Made by a program: the position numbers and the translations under genes. Positions 1-9,552 of a DNA stretch of 64,000 nucleotides are shown here, piece by piece; positions within the stretch are counted from its first letter, which is position 1; each line of letters opens with the position of its first letter. The stretch comes from Pseudoxanthomonas daejeonensis (GTDB lineage: Bacteria > Pseudomonadota > Gammaproteobacteria > Xanthomonadales > Xanthomonadaceae). Location: NCBI RefSeq assembly GCF_010093205.1, contig NZ_PDWN01000002.1, positions 306,085-370,084 of the forward strand. Reading direction: 5' to 3'. The notes under the pieces were generated by a model that had not been told where the DNA came from, made no database searches, and saw only the letters and a program-made list of their open reading frames with translations.

Positions 1-607
1 ACAGGCTCCAGGCTTCGCCCAGGCCCAGGCCACCGGCAACGACCCAGCGCGCGCCGAAATACAGCAGCCCGATGGCGATCGCCAGGCGGACCAGGTTCAG
101 GCCCAGCCCGGGCCGGGTGGTGGCGAAGCCGGTGATCTCCGCGCGCACCTCGTCGGCTTCGCGCTGTCCCCGGCGCAGGAGGAACGCGGTGGTGGCGAAG
201 AAGCCCAGCAGCAGCACCGCGCCTTCGATCCGGCCGACGTAGCCATCGAGGCCGAACACCATCAGCGCGAAGGTGGCTACCGCCAGCAGTACCAGCAGCG
301 GCACCAGCATCCGCGCCCGCAGCAACAGCGGGGCGGCAAGCGCGGCCAGGCCCAGGGTCAGGCCGAGGTTGGTCACGTTGCTGCCTACCGCATTACCCAG
401 CGCCAGGTGCGTCTGGCCCTCCCATACCGCGCGGAGGTTGACCGCGAGCTCGGGAATCGAAGTGCCGAAGGCGACCAGCAGCAGGCCGGCCACGAACGGT
501 CGCAGCCCCAGGTGCTGGGCCAGGCCCGACACGCCCTTGATCACCGAGTCCCCGCCCAGGGCCAGCAGCAGCAGACCCAGCGCGAACAGTCCCAACGCTT
601 CCGCCAT
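1..607 (-). CDS. calcium/sodium antiporter, CaCA family (3' end outside window)
   Basis: About 202 N-terminal residues of an inner-membrane cation exchanger that swaps Ca2+ for Na+ or H+. Translated from the minus strand, it has the alpha-1 repeat signature of the CaCA family: AFGTSIPEL at about residues 47-55, then GNAVGSNVTNLG about 20 residues later, within strongly hydrophobic segments. A GGAGGA ribosome site lies 7 bases before the ATG. Full-length YrbG-like proteins have about 320 residues with a second alpha repeat, so the C-terminal half lies beyond the left edge. Family assignment is firm; the ion preference is not readable from sequence. Confidence 0.88.
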   Translation of the reverse strand, partial: MAEALGLFALGLLLLALGGDSVIKGVSGLAQHLGLRPFVAGLLLVAFGTSIPELAVNLRAVWEGQTHLALGNAVGSNVTNLGLTLGLAALAAPLLLRARMLVPLLVLLAVATFALMVFGLDGYVGRIEGAVLLLGFFATTAFLLRRGQREADEVRAEITGFATTRPGLGLNLVRLAIAIGLLYFGARWVVAGGLGLGEAWSL

Positions 608-713
608 CGCCGCATCCTCCCAGGGCCAGCCGTGATTCTATGCCGCGTTCCGTGCCCGCAGTCGTCCTGATACGTCCGACCCGGCTCGGGGCAGGCGCCC
701 GGGCGATCACACG

Positions 714-1343
714 TCAGCCGCAGCGCTCTACGTAGTCCACCTGCGGCGGCAGGCCGATGCGCCACTCCTGCACCCGGCCCTGCGCATCGGCCTCGAACAG
801 CAGCACGGCGTCGCTGCCATCGCGGGTCACGCGCAGGGACTGCGCTCCTTCCACGTACTTGTGCGGGCTGGCGCTGAGGCCGGGGTACAGTGCAGCGACC
901 TCGTCCACGGACATGCCGATGCGGCCGCCACCGGGGGCCGTGGTAGCCGGATCATCGGTATCCACGCGCACGAAGCGGCGACCCTCGATCATGAAAGTGG
1001 TGCCCTGGCCCTGCTCCGGTCGCGGCTGCGGGAACAGGTAGTGGCAGGCATCGGGCGACTCCGTCGCGCCTTCCTCCAGGGATCCGCCCAGGGCCCGCTT
1101 GAGTGCCTGCGCTTCGGCACCGAAAGGCACCGGTCCGAAACCCGTGAAGTCCGGCGTCGTTGCGGCGGGCGCGATGGCCGGCGGCACCTCCTCGGAGGGC
1201 TCGTCCAGGGCGGGATCGGAAGCGGTGGCGCCCTCGGCCGCGGCGTCGCCACTTCCGGTTGCGTTGTCACCGGGCGCCTGTGTGCAGGACGCAAGGACCA
1301 GCGCCAGGCTCAACAGGCAGGCATCAAGCATCCTGGACGACAT
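714..1343 (-). CDS. putative lipoprotein of unknown function
   Basis: Encodes 209 residues starting with a lipoprotein signal (hydrophobic residues 9-18, lipobox LASC with Cys20). A low-complexity Ala/Asp/Pro linker follows to about residue 60, then a compact domain of about 145 residues with a late Cys pair (PDACHYLF and the terminal VERCG). I do not recognise the domain. It probably sits in the periplasm anchored to a membrane. It is monocistronic, with 106 bases to the antiporter gene and 173 bases to hmgA, and no function can be taken from the neighbours. Confidence 0.75.
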   Translation of the reverse strand: MSSRMLDACLLSLALVLASCTQAPGDNATGSGDAAAEGATASDPALDEPSEEVPPAIAPAATTPDFTGFGPVPFGAEAQALKRALGGSLEEGATESPDACHYLFPQPRPEQGQGTTFMIEGRRFVRVDTDDPATTAPGGGRIGMSVDEVAALYPGLSASPHKYVEGAQSLRVTRDGSDAVLLFEADAQGRVQEWRIGLPPQVDYVERCG

Positions 1344-1516
1344 TGCATTCCCCTGTGCATTCGATGCGCGAAGGCTGACAAAGCCCCTGTCAACGGCAGG
1401 CGAAGGGACACGCCTCCGGTCCCGCGGGCCGCATGCGCCTACCGGGCCCCTACCCGATCAGCGGATCGGCTTCCGGAACCGGCACGCGTACGGCCCGCCG
1501 GAGCGTGCCGGCCCGG

Positions 1517-2830
1517 TCAGGCCGGCGCGACGAAATTGCGCTTCAGCCCCGCCCAGCAGCGCTGGTAGTCGCGCTGCCGGTGCGACGCCTCATGGGCCTG
1601 CGCCGTCGGCCGCAGCACTGCGCGGGTCTCGAACATGAAGGCCATGGTGTCGGCGATCACGTCCGGCCCGGAAAGGTCGGCGTGCGAGGCTTTCTCGAAA
1701 GTCGCCGCATCCGGGCCGTGCCCGCTCATGCAGTTGTGCAGGGAGGCACCGCCGGGCATGAAGCCCTCGGCCTTGGCGTCGTAGGCACCCTGCACCAGGC
1801 CCATGAACTCGCTGGCCACGTTGCGGTGGAACCACGGTGGACGGAACGTGTGCTGCGCCACCAGCCAGCGCGGCGGGAAGATCGCGAAGTCCACGTTGGC
1901 CGTCCCCGGCGTGTCGCTGGGCGCGGTGAGCACGGTGAAGATCGACGGATCGGGATGGTCGAAGCTGATCGAGCCGATGGTGTTGAAGCGGCGCAGGTCG
2001 TAGCGGTAAGGCGCGCAGTTGCCGTGCCAGCCGACCACGTCCAGGGGGCTGTGGCCGATGTCCGCGCGCCACAGGTGGCCCTGGAACTTGGCGACCAGTT
2101 CGAAGTCGCCTTCGACGTCTTCGTACGCGGCCACCGGGGTCTCGAAGTCGCGCGGGTTGGCCAGGCCGTTGGAACCGATCGGACCCAGGTCGGGCAAGCG
2201 CAGCGGCGCGCCGAAATTCTCCAGCACGTACCCGCGCGACGGGCCATCGGGCAGCTCGACCCGGAAACGCACGCCGCGCGGCACCACCGCGACCTGTTGC
2301 GGCTCCACGTCCAGCACGCCCAGTTCGGTGGCGATGCGCAGGCGGCCCAGTTGCGGCACCAGCATCAGCTCGCCGTCGGCGTCGTAGAAGAAACGACCGT
2401 CCATGTCGCGGTCGGCGGCGTACAGGTGGATCGCCACGCCCTGCTGGGCAGCCGGCGATCCGTTGCCGGCCATCGTGTACAGGCCTTCAAGGAAGTCGTT
2501 CGGCGTCGACGGCAGTGGCAGCGGATCCCAGCGCAACTGGTCGGGCGTGACCGGACCATCGCCGAAGTCGTTGTGGAAACGCGGTACGCCGGCGTGCGCG
2601 CTGAACGGCGCGAACGTGCCATGCATCGCCGCCGGCCGGATCCGGTACAGCCAGCTGCGCCGGTTCTGCCCGCGCGGCGCGGTGAATGCGCTGGCCGACA
2701 GCTGCTCTGCATACAGCCCGTGCGCGACGCGCTGCGGCGAGTTCTGTCCGACCGGCAACGTGCCGGGCACCGCTTCGGTCGCGAACTCGTTGCCGAAGCC
2801 GGTCATGTACGCGGAGCGGGGGTTGGCCAT
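1517..2830 (-). CDS. hmgA: homogentisate 1,2-dioxygenase
   Basis: Opens the aromatic ring of homogentisate to maleylacetoacetate, the step after HppD in tyrosine and phenylalanine breakdown. The 437-residue length is normal for the family. The Fe(II) ligands are visible as His335 and Glu341 ([14 protein letters not shown]) and His371 (CMSGHGPD), with the catalytic His292 in DHPDPS; these fall at the same positions as in the human enzyme. It starts 31 bases after the hppD stop on the same strand, so the two are very probably co-transcribed from the promoter upstream of hppD. The following genes of the pathway (maleylacetoacetate isomerase, fumarylacetoacetase) are not in this window. Confidence 0.97.
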   Translation of the reverse strand: MANPRSAYMTGFGNEFATEAVPGTLPVGQNSPQRVAHGLYAEQLSASAFTAPRGQNRRSWLYRIRPAAMHGTFAPFSAHAGVPRFHNDFGDGPVTPDQLRWDPLPLPSTPNDFLEGLYTMAGNGSPAAQQGVAIHLYAADRDMDGRFFYDADGELMLVPQLGRLRIATELGVLDVEPQQVAVVPRGVRFRVELPDGPSRGYVLENFGAPLRLPDLGPIGSNGLANPRDFETPVAAYEDVEGDFELVAKFQGHLWRADIGHSPLDVVGWHGNCAPYRYDLRRFNTIGSISFDHPDPSIFTVLTAPSDTPGTANVDFAIFPPRWLVAQHTFRPPWFHRNVASEFMGLVQGAYDAKAEGFMPGGASLHNCMSGHGPDAATFEKASHADLSGPDVIADTMAFMFETRAVLRPTAQAHEASHRQRDYQRCWAGLKRNFVAPA

Positions 2831-2861
2831 GTCTGCCTCGTTGCGGGTCGACGTGTCGCGA

Positions 2862-3986
2862 TCAGAGCACGCCGCGGCGCATCTGGTCGCGTTCGATGCT
2901 CTCGAACAGGGCCTGGAAGTTGCCCTCGCCGAAACCCTCGTTGCCCTTGCGCTGGATGATCTCGAAGAAGATCGGACCCACCGCGTTCTGGGTGAAGATC
3001 TGCAGAAGCTTGCGCTGCTTGGTCTCGACGTCGGCGTCGATCAGGATCTTGTTCCGGCGCAGGCGTTCCACGTCCTCGCCATTGTCGGGGATGCGCTGGT
3101 CGATCACGTCGAAGTAGGTATCGGGCGTATCGAGGAACTCCACGCCGACTTCGCGCATCTTCTCCACCGTCGCGTAGATGTCGTCGGTGAAGCAGGCGAT
3201 GTGCTGGATGCCCTCGCCCTGGTAAGCGTCCAGGTATTCGTTGATCTGCGACTTGGGGTCGGACGACTCGTTGAGCGGGATGCGGACCATGCCGTCGGGC
3301 GCGGTCATCGCCTTGGAAAGCAGGCCGGTCTTGGCGCCCTTGATGTCGAAGTAGCGGATCTCGCGGAAGTTGAACAGCCGCTCGTAGTAGTCGGCCCACT
3401 TGGCCATGTTGCCGTGGTACAGGTTGTGGGTCAGGTGGTCGATGAAGGTCAGGCCGAAGCCCGCGGGCATCAGGTCGACGCCCGGCAGGTATTCGTAGTC
3501 CGGGTCGTGGATGGTGCCCTTCTCGTCGTAGCGGTCGACGATGTAGAGCATGCAATCGCCGATGCCCTTGATCACCGGCGCGGCGACCGCCTTGCTCAGT
3601 TCGTCGCGCGCGTCGAGCGCCTCGGCGCCGTTCCTCAGCGCCTGGGTACGCGCCCAGTCGGCCAGTTTCTTCACCCGGATCGCGAAGCCGCAGGCGCTGG
3701 GGCCGTGCTGGGCGGCGAAGCGGCCGGCGAAGGAGTCCGGATCCTCGTTGATCAGGAAGGTACAGTCGCCCTGGCGGTAGGTGCTGATCGGGCGGGTCTT
3801 GTGGCGCGCGACCTGGACGAAGCCGAGCCTGCGGAAGTAGTCGTGCAGTTGCTGCGCCTGCCCGGCCGGGGCGGCGAACTCGACGAATTCGAAGCCGTCG
3901 ATCCCCATCGGGTTGTCGAACTGGCTCGCGGCGACGCCGGCGTTTGGGGTCGATGTGGCGGAGAGGACTTGCGAATGCGCGCTCAT
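2862..3986 (-). CDS. hppD: 4-hydroxyphenylpyruvate dioxygenase
   Basis: Converts 4-hydroxyphenylpyruvate to homogentisate in tyrosine catabolism; cytosolic Fe(II) enzyme built from two vicinal-oxygen-chelate halves. The iron triad is His184 (FIDHLTHNL), His262 (GIQHIACFT) and Glu342 (FFEIIQRKG). I chose the ATG at 3986, which gives 374 residues and has an AGGAAG ribosome site, rather than the upstream GTG/ATG-rich extension that would run into the regulator gene. First gene of the hppD-hmgA operon, divergent from a MarR regulator. Its promoter and a dyad in the spacer are readable in the intergenic region. Confidence 0.96.
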   Translation of the reverse strand: MSAHSQVLSATSTPNAGVAASQFDNPMGIDGFEFVEFAAPAGQAQQLHDYFRRLGFVQVARHKTRPISTYRQGDCTFLINEDPDSFAGRFAAQHGPSACGFAIRVKKLADWARTQALRNGAEALDARDELSKAVAAPVIKGIGDCMLYIVDRYDEKGTIHDPDYEYLPGVDLMPAGFGLTFIDHLTHNLYHGNMAKWADYYERLFNFREIRYFDIKGAKTGLLSKAMTAPDGMVRIPLNESSDPKSQINEYLDAYQGEGIQHIACFTDDIYATVEKMREVGVEFLDTPDTYFDVIDQRIPDNGEDVERLRRNKILIDADVETKQRKLLQIFTQNAVGPIFFEIIQRKGNEGFGEGNFQALFESIERDQMRRGVL

Positions 3987-4034
3987 GATGGCTTCCTGAA
4001 CACCCCGTCGGGGAGCGGTCTGATCGAATCCCCT

Positions 4035-4063
4035 TTTATAGTTACTTCTGCAACCACTAGCAA
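4035..4063 (-). promoter_or_regulatory. hppD-hmgA promoter with a regulator dyad in the spacer
   Basis: Read on the minus strand: -35 TTGCTA (4058-4063), a 17-base spacer, -10 TATAAA (4035-4040). Inside the spacer, at 4041-4054, lies the imperfect dyad GTTGC-AGAA-GTAAC. A MarR-type dimer bound there would cover the promoter, which fits repression of tyrosine catabolism relieved by a pathway intermediate. The adjacent divergent MarR gene is the obvious candidate. Promoter and dyad are seen in the sequence; the binding is inferred. Confidence 0.65.
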
Positions 4064-4077
4064 GGTGCCCTGCCGCA

Positions 4078-4590
4078 ATGTCAGTTCCGAACGCTCCTGA
4101 AGCCTCCGGCACCGCGCCTTCCGCGGATGCCGCCCGCCACGCCCAGCTCGAGCTGGAAAACTTCCTGCCCTATCGCCTCAGCGTGCTCTCCAACCGGGTC
4201 AGCCAGACCATCGCCGACATCTACCAGAAGCGGTTCGGGCTGGCGATCACCGAATGGCGGGTGATGGCGGTCCTGGGCCGCTTCCCCGACCTGTCCGCCA
4301 ACGAGGTCGCCGACCGCACCGCGATGGACAAGGTCGCCGTCAGCCGCGCCGTCGCGCGCCTGCTCGAGCGCAGCCTGATCAAACGCGAGATCCACAGCGA
4401 CGATCGCCGCCGTTCCGTGCTGGCGCTGTCGGAGGTCGGTTACACCGTGTACGACGAGATCGCGCCGATGGCACTGGGCTGCGAGCAGCGGCTGATCGCC
4501 ACGCTCGACGAGGAGGAACGGGCCATGCTCGACCGGTTGCTGGTCAAGCTCGCCGGCCCGGGCCTGATCGCGTTGCGCGACGGCGGCTGA
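4078..4590 (+). CDS. MarR-family transcriptional regulator, probable regulator of homogentisate pathway
   Basis: Encodes 170 residues with a classic MarR winged helix-turn-helix: recognition region about residues 62-100 (LSANEVADRTAMDKVAVSRAV) and the wing with DDRRRSVLALSE at about 102-115. Starts at ATG 4078, 91 bases from the divergent hppD start. The arrangement (regulator divergent from hppD-hmgA, dyad within the hppD promoter spacer) suggests it represses the operon and possibly itself. In related bacteria MarR-type homogentisate regulators play this role, and I infer the same here. The ligand cannot be deduced from sequence. Confidence 0.88.
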   Translation: MSVPNAPEASGTAPSADAARHAQLELENFLPYRLSVLSNRVSQTIADIYQKRFGLAITEWRVMAVLGRFPDLSANEVADRTAMDKVAVSRAVARLLERSLIKREIHSDDRRRSVLALSEVGYTVYDEIAPMALGCEQRLIATLDEEERAMLDRLLVKLAGPGLIALRDGG

Positions 4591-4623
4591 GCCGCGTAGC
4601 CCTCACCCACCGGGCCGCCGAAG

Positions 4624-4647
4624 GCGGGCGCATTGCCATGCGCCCGC
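4624..4647. terminator. hairpin between convergent genes
   Basis: Perfect 9-bp stem GCGGGCGCA / TGCGCCCGC with a 6-base loop, followed by TTCCTC on the plus strand. It lies 34 bases after the MarR stop and before the convergent lipoprotein stop, so it may terminate both. The T-run is weak. Confidence 0.5.
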
Positions 4648-4704
4648 TTCCTCGATGCCACCGGGTTGTCCTTGCCCTCGGTCCGGCGTGACCGGCGGGG
4701 AATT

Positions 4705-5325
4705 TCAGGGCGCTGCCGGCGGCGGCGCCCACTGCTCCCGGAACTCGCGGCTCCGGCGACGATCCGGCTTGCCCTTGCGCAACAGCTCGTGCCCCGACTG
4801 CGCGTGCAGCACCTGCGCATCGGCATCGAGCACCAGCAGGTGCGGCGCCGGTGCTTCCGTGCTGCCCGGATAAGCGGCCAGGAACGGCGCGTTCCCCGGC
4901 GCGCTGCGGTCGATCTTCACCCAGACGAAGCCCGCGTCGCGCAGGTGCCGCAAGGGCGTCTCGCCTTCGATGCGCTGGTCCAGCGCCGCGCATTCGCCGC
5001 AGGCCGCATCGCCCAGTTCCAGCACGATGCGCTTGCTGCCGCGCTTGGCTTCGACCTTGGCCGTTTCCAGGTCGTTGGCGGCGCTGCGGTTGGGATCGAA
5101 CGACGCGCCGAGTGCCGCGATCGCGGCGATGTCGGCCGCCGCGGGCGTGTTGCCCGAAGCGACCCGCTCGCTGGTGTCGGCCACGACCGGCTTCTGTGGC
5201 GTGGTGTCCACCGGCAGCGGCGGTCCCGACGGCGGCGGCGCCTCCTGCCCGCCACAGGCGGACAGGAGCATTGCGACCAGGAGCAGGGGCAGCACCATGA
5301 CCGGCGGACGACCGCGATCGGCCAT
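4705..5325 (-). CDS. thioredoxin-fold lipoprotein with CGEC motif
   Basis: A 206-residue protein with a lipoprotein signal (LLLVAMLLSAC, Cys24), a Pro/Ala linker, and a thioredoxin-like domain from about residue 70. The redox-type motif C109-G-E-C112 follows a predicted strand (RIVLELGDAACGEC), as in thioredoxin_7/DUF255-like domains. It is expected in the periplasm, membrane-anchored, perhaps acting in disulfide handling; that role is inference. The ATG at 5325 is 2 bases after the stop of the peptide transporter gene, so the two are translationally coupled in one operon. A longer reading frame extends upstream through the transporter but is not coding. Confidence 0.8.
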   Translation of the reverse strand: MADRGRPPVMVLPLLLVAMLLSACGGQEAPPPSGPPLPVDTTPQKPVVADTSERVASGNTPAAADIAAIAALGASFDPNRSAANDLETAKVEAKRGSKRIVLELGDAACGECAALDQRIEGETPLRHLRDAGFVWVKIDRSAPGNAPFLAAYPGSTEAPAPHLLVLDADAQVLHAQSGHELLRKGKPDRRRSREFREQWAPPPAAP

Positions 5326-5327
5326 CC

Positions 5328-7052
5328 TCACTTGACCCCGTGCATCAGCTTCTGGATGAGCGGCGCGATCAGGAACAGCAGCAGGCCGCTGCCCATCAGG
5401 ATCCAGAACCCGATGGTGTAGCCGGCGAAGGCCGATTCCACCGTCATGCCGGTCTCGCCGCTCACATGGCTGGCGAAGATGCCCGACAGGTTGTTGCCGA
5501 TCGCCGTGGACAGGAACCAGCCGCCCATGCCGAAACCGACCAGGCGCACCGGCGCGAGCTTGGTCACCATCGACAGGCCGATCGGCGACAGGCACAGCTC
5601 GCCCACCGACTGGATGACGTAGACCATGAACAGCGTCCAGAACGGGATCTTCAGCGTCTGCGGATCGACCATGCTCGACAGGGCGACCATCAACAGCAGG
5701 AACGCGACGCCGTTGAAGATGATGCCGAAGCCGAACTTGCGCGGGATCGACGGATTGAGCGACCCGGCCGTGTTGCCCAGGTCGATCCGGGTCGCCCACA
5801 GGCCCAGCACGACGATCAGCGCGGCGATCACGAAGAACGCCCAGCCCGGCATGACGCCCAGCCCGCTCAGGCGGTACATCGCCAGCACCGAGAACACGGT
5901 GGCGACGACGCCCACCAGCACGCGCACCAGGCGCATCGCCCCGAGGTTGGGCTCGACCTTGCTCAGCCTGACCCACAGCCAGGCCAGCACCGGCGCCAGC
6001 GTGATGATCGCCAGCGAGTTGACCGACTGGAACCAGCCGACCGGGAAGATCCAGCCGCTGAAATCACGGTTGACGATGTTCTGCGCGAGGAAGTTGAACG
6101 AGCTGCCGGCCTGCTCGAAGAAACACCAGAACAGGACGTTGAACACGAAGATGATCAGCATGGCGATGGCCATGTCGCGCCTGACCGGGCCGTCGCGGAA
6201 CCCTTCGCGCAGGATCAGCACGCACAGCGCGACGAACAGCGCGGTCAGGATCCACTGCAGCGCGCCTGCGCCGATCGACAGCAGGAAGTAGATCAGCGGA
6301 ATGGAGGCGAGCGCGCAGATCGCGGTGACCAGCACCCGGAAACCGCTTTCGGCGCCGGCGATCGGCTCGCCGATGCCCTTGAGCTGGCGGCGACCGAACC
6401 AGAACCAGACCAGGCTGATCAGCATGCCGATGCCCGACACCAGGAACACCACCTTGTAGGTGGGCATTTCCGATGTTCCGCCCATGACCCGTTCGGCAAG
6501 CAGGCCGGTCAGCCACGGCGCGATCATCGCGCCCAGGTTGATGCCCATGTAGAACAGGGTGAAGCCCGAATCCCGCCGCTCGTCGCCGGTCGAGTAGAGC
6601 TTGCCGACCATCGTGGAGATGTTCGGCTTGAACAGGCCGTTGCCGACGATGACGGTGGCCAGGCCCAGCTTGAAGACCTGTTCGTTGGGCAACATGATCA
6701 TGAACAGGCCGGCGGCCATGATCGCCGCGCCGAGCAGGATCGAGCGCTGGTAGCCAATGATCCGGTCGGCGACATATCCGCCGAACAGCGCGGCCGCGTA
6801 CACCAGGGCCAGGTACGCGCCGTACAGCTTGCTGGCCGGCGCCTCGCCGGTGCTGTCGCCGCCGTAGAACTGGGCGACGATGTACAGGGCCAGGGCCCAG
6901 CGCATGCCGTAGAAGGCGAAGCGCTCCCAGAATTCGGTCATGAACAGCATCCACAGCGGCTTGGGATGGCCGAGGATCTGGCTGAAATCCGGGGGAACGG
7001 GCGGCTGCGGCGGCGGGGCTGCGACCTTGGGCTCGACGACGTCGGCGCTCAT
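5328..7052 (-). CDS. POT-family proton-dependent di/tripeptide transporter
   Basis: A 574-residue major-facilitator protein of the proton-coupled oligopeptide transporter family, importing small peptides across the inner membrane. Diagnostic motifs are the proton-coupling EFWERFAFYG at about residues 40-49 in helix 1 and the PTR2 signature FTLFYMGINLGAMIAPW at about residues 163-179. Twelve to fourteen hydrophobic helices are visible over the full length, with a short Pro-rich N-terminus (KVAAPPPQPPVPPDF). It leads the two-gene operon with the thioredoxin-like lipoprotein. A peptide importer fits the amino-acid catabolic genes on either side. Confidence 0.93.
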   Translation of the reverse strand: MSADVVEPKVAAPPPQPPVPPDFSQILGHPKPLWMLFMTEFWERFAFYGMRWALALYIVAQFYGGDSTGEAPASKLYGAYLALVYAAALFGGYVADRIIGYQRSILLGAAIMAAGLFMIMLPNEQVFKLGLATVIVGNGLFKPNISTMVGKLYSTGDERRDSGFTLFYMGINLGAMIAPWLTGLLAERVMGGTSEMPTYKVVFLVSGIGMLISLVWFWFGRRQLKGIGEPIAGAESGFRVLVTAICALASIPLIYFLLSIGAGALQWILTALFVALCVLILREGFRDGPVRRDMAIAMLIIFVFNVLFWCFFEQAGSSFNFLAQNIVNRDFSGWIFPVGWFQSVNSLAIITLAPVLAWLWVRLSKVEPNLGAMRLVRVLVGVVATVFSVLAMYRLSGLGVMPGWAFFVIAALIVVLGLWATRIDLGNTAGSLNPSIPRKFGFGIIFNGVAFLLLMVALSSMVDPQTLKIPFWTLFMVYVIQSVGELCLSPIGLSMVTKLAPVRLVGFGMGGWFLSTAIGNNLSGIFASHVSGETGMTVESAFAGYTIGFWILMGSGLLLFLIAPLIQKLMHGVK

Positions 7053-7297
7053 GGAATTCCTTGCTTACTGAATGGGATACACAGGGGCGTCGCCCCGCGG
7101 AGTGGGCCGAGAATCACCGAGGACGGCGCCGGGCGTCAATGCGAACGCACCGGGCCGCATCCCCGCAAAAGTGCACTTTCCCCTTGGCCGGCGGCCACTT
7201 GCAGGCGCAACGAACTTTCCCGGCATGCTCCGGGAGGCCCCCGCAGGGACGCCGGCGCAGCGGCTTGCGGGCCCCGGGGGCGGCCCTCCCGCCCGGC

Positions 7298-8161
7298 TCA
7301 GCCCGGACCGATGCTGGTCCGGACCTCGAACAGCTCCGGGAAGAACGTCAGCTCCAGCGCCTCGCGCAGGAAGCCTACGCCGCTGGAGCCGCCGGTCCCG
7401 CGCTTGAAACCGATGATCCGCATCACCGTGCGCATGTGCCGGAAGCGCCAGAGCTGGAACTGGGTCTCCAGGTCGACCATGTCCTCGCACAGCGAGTACT
7501 CGCGCCAGTAGCGGTCGGTGTCCTCGTAGATGCGCTCGAACACCGGCAGCAGCGCCGGGTCGGTGACGTGGGCGGCGGACCAGTCGCGGCCCGCATCGAG
7601 ATAGGCCGCCGGTACCGCGTGGCCGAAGCGGGTCAGGTAGCGCAGGAACTCCTCATACAGGCTCGGCAGCTGCAGCTCGGCGCCCAGGGCCGCCTGGCCC
7701 TCCGGGTCATGGGCGAAGACCCGGACCATGCCGGCGTTCTTGTTGCCCAGCAGGAACTCCACCGCCCGGTACTGCAGCGACTGGAAGCCCGAGGACGGGC
7801 CCAGCAGGTGGCGGAAGCCCATGTATTCGGACGGAGTCAGCGTCTCCAGTACCGACCACTGCTCGGTCAGCTGGCGCAGCACCTGCTTGCTGCGGGCCAG
7901 CACCTTGCGGCACTGCCAGACCTGGTCGTCCTTGAGGAACTCGCGGGCCGCCTGCAGTTCGTGCATGAGCAGCTTCAGCCACAGCTCCGAGACCTGGTGC
8001 TGGACGATGAACAGCATCTCGTCGTGGTGCGCCGGGTTGGACAACGGCTGCTGGGCCGAGAGAAGGCGGTCCAGGTGCAGGTAGCCGGCATAGGTCATCC
8101 GGCCCTGCAGGTCGGTGTGGATGCCCGGTTCGAGCGGACGCTGGTTCTTGTCGAGGGTCAT
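7298..8161 (-). CDS. kynA: tryptophan 2,3-dioxygenase
   Basis: Haem enzyme that opens the indole ring of L-tryptophan to N-formylkynurenine, the first step of the kynurenine pathway. Starting at ATG 8161 gives 287 residues and puts the active-site His in [11 protein letters not shown] at position 55, the same number as in the well-studied Xanthomonas campestris enzyme; the proximal haem His is about residue 242 ([12 protein letters not shown]). The C-terminal loop [13 protein letters not shown] is the substrate-binding GTGGSSG motif. No strong ribosome site precedes either ATG (8161 or 8200). It is divergent from the E1alpha gene, and no other kynurenine genes are visible. Confidence 0.96.
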   Translation of the reverse strand: MTLDKNQRPLEPGIHTDLQGRMTYAGYLHLDRLLSAQQPLSNPAHHDEMLFIVQHQVSELWLKLLMHELQAAREFLKDDQVWQCRKVLARSKQVLRQLTEQWSVLETLTPSEYMGFRHLLGPSSGFQSLQYRAVEFLLGNKNAGMVRVFAHDPEGQAALGAELQLPSLYEEFLRYLTRFGHAVPAAYLDAGRDWSAAHVTDPALLPVFERIYEDTDRYWREYSLCEDMVDLETQFQLWRFRHMRTVMRIIGFKRGTGGSSGVGFLREALELTFFPELFEVRTSIGPG

Positions 8162-8372
8162 CGGCGGCAGTGGCGCACAGGGGCGGAAAGGGTAACCCAC
8201 GGCGTTGCAGGCCGGATCTGGCCACCGCTGTCATGCAAGCGGGCCAGCTGAACGGGCCGGTGCAAGTCCGTGGAATACAAGCGTTGTTGCGCTGCACGGC
8301 GGGTTTTCAGGGACGCTTCCGTACCATGTGCAACTTTCCCGTATCGCAATCCAGCCTCGCTGGCGCACGCCC

Positions 8373-9470
8373 ATGACCCTCGCAGCAAGCTTCCAGATCG
8401 ATTACCTGCAATACCTTGGCGCGGACGGCCAGCCGGTCCGCGAGTTCCCGCCTGCCCTGCGCGATCCGGCCGTGCTGCTGCCCCTGTTCAAGCAGATGCT
8501 GTACGTGCGCGCCTTCGATACCAAGGCCATCGCCCTGCAGCGCACCGGCAAGCTGGGCACCTACGCGCCGTGCCTGGGCCACGAGGCCACCCACGTGGGC
8601 ATCGGCGCGGCCATGGCCGAGGGCGACGTGTACGCGCCCAGCTACCGCGAATACGGCGTGCTGTTCATGCGCGGCGTGCGTCCGCGCGAAGTGCTGCTGT
8701 ACTGGGGCGGCGACGAGCGCGGCAACGACTTCCAGGAAGGCGCCGCCCGCCACGACTTCCCGTTCTGCGTGCCGATCTCCACCCAGTGCCTGCATGCGGC
8801 CGGCGCGGCGCTGGCGTTCAAGATGCGCGGCGAACCGCACCTGGCCGTGGCCACCTGCGGCGACGGCGGCACCTCCAAGACCGACTTCTATGCCGCGCTC
8901 AACTCCGCCGGCGCCTACGAGCTGCCGCTGATCCTGGGCGTGGTCAACAACGGCTGGGCGATCTCGGTCCCGCGCTCGGCCCAGACCGGTGCGCAGACCC
9001 TGGCACAGAAGGGCCTGGCCGGTGGCCTGTTCTGCCTGCAGGTGGACGGCAACGACCTGGTCGCCGTGCTCGAGGCGATGCGCATCGCCAGCGAGCGTGC
9101 GCGTTCGGGCCAGGGCGGCAGCGTGATCGAATTCATGACCTATCGCCTGTCCGACCACACAACCGCCGACGACGCGCGCCGCTACCGCGACGACGCCGAG
9201 GTCAAGGCCGCGTGGGAACGCGAGCCGATGACCCGCCTGCGTACCTGGCTGACCGCGCAGGGCGCCTGGAGCGAAGCAGAGGAAGCGTCGTGGAAGGAAG
9301 AATGCGAGCGCCTGGTCAACATCGAGGTGGACGCGTACCTGGCCACGCCGGTGCAGCCGGTGGAGGCGATGTTCGACTACCTCTATGCCGATCCACCGCC
9401 CGAGCTGCTGGCCCAGCGCGCGGCCGTCATCGCCATGGAACAGCGTCCGCAGGAGCATCGCCATGGATGA
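8373..9470 (+). CDS. 2-oxoacid (pyruvate or branched-chain) dehydrogenase E1 component, alpha subunit
   Basis: Thiamine-diphosphate-dependent decarboxylase subunit, 365 residues from ATG 8373. It carries the ThDP motif GDGGTSKTDFYAALN and ends the motif with VVNNGWAISVP, plus the phosphorylation-loop-like SDHTTADDARRY. Together with the next two genes it forms an E1alpha-E1beta-E2 set that oxidatively decarboxylates a 2-oxoacid to acyl-CoA. Sequence alone does not settle whether the substrate is pyruvate or a branched-chain 2-oxoacid; proximity to amino-acid catabolism would suit the latter. No lipoamide dehydrogenase (E3) gene follows, so E3 must come from elsewhere. Confidence 0.92.
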   Translation: MTLAASFQIDYLQYLGADGQPVREFPPALRDPAVLLPLFKQMLYVRAFDTKAIALQRTGKLGTYAPCLGHEATHVGIGAAMAEGDVYAPSYREYGVLFMRGVRPREVLLYWGGDERGNDFQEGAARHDFPFCVPISTQCLHAAGAALAFKMRGEPHLAVATCGDGGTSKTDFYAALNSAGAYELPLILGVVNNGWAISVPRSAQTGAQTLAQKGLAGGLFCLQVDGNDLVAVLEAMRIASERARSGQGGSVIEFMTYRLSDHTTADDARRYRDDAEVKAAWEREPMTRLRTWLTAQGAWSEAEEASWKEECERLVNIEVDAYLATPVQPVEAMFDYLYADPPPELLAQRAAVIAMEQRPQEHRHG

Positions 9471-9552
9471 CATCCGCAGCAATGCCGCCAATCCCGCCCG
9501 TTCGGCGGGCGATGCCGCCGCCCACCATGCCGCCATCAGCGGAGGACAGCCG

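Noticed and set aside
4705..5976. A 423-codon frame suggesting a long N-terminal extension of the thioredoxin-like lipoprotein
   Set aside because: The first half overlaps the POT transporter coding region in another frame. The lipoprotein signal beginning at 5325 marks the real start.
5340..7511. A 723-codon plus-strand frame opposite the POT transporter
   Set aside because: Antisense to a gene with clear POT motifs; low-complexity Gln/His/Asp-rich translation.
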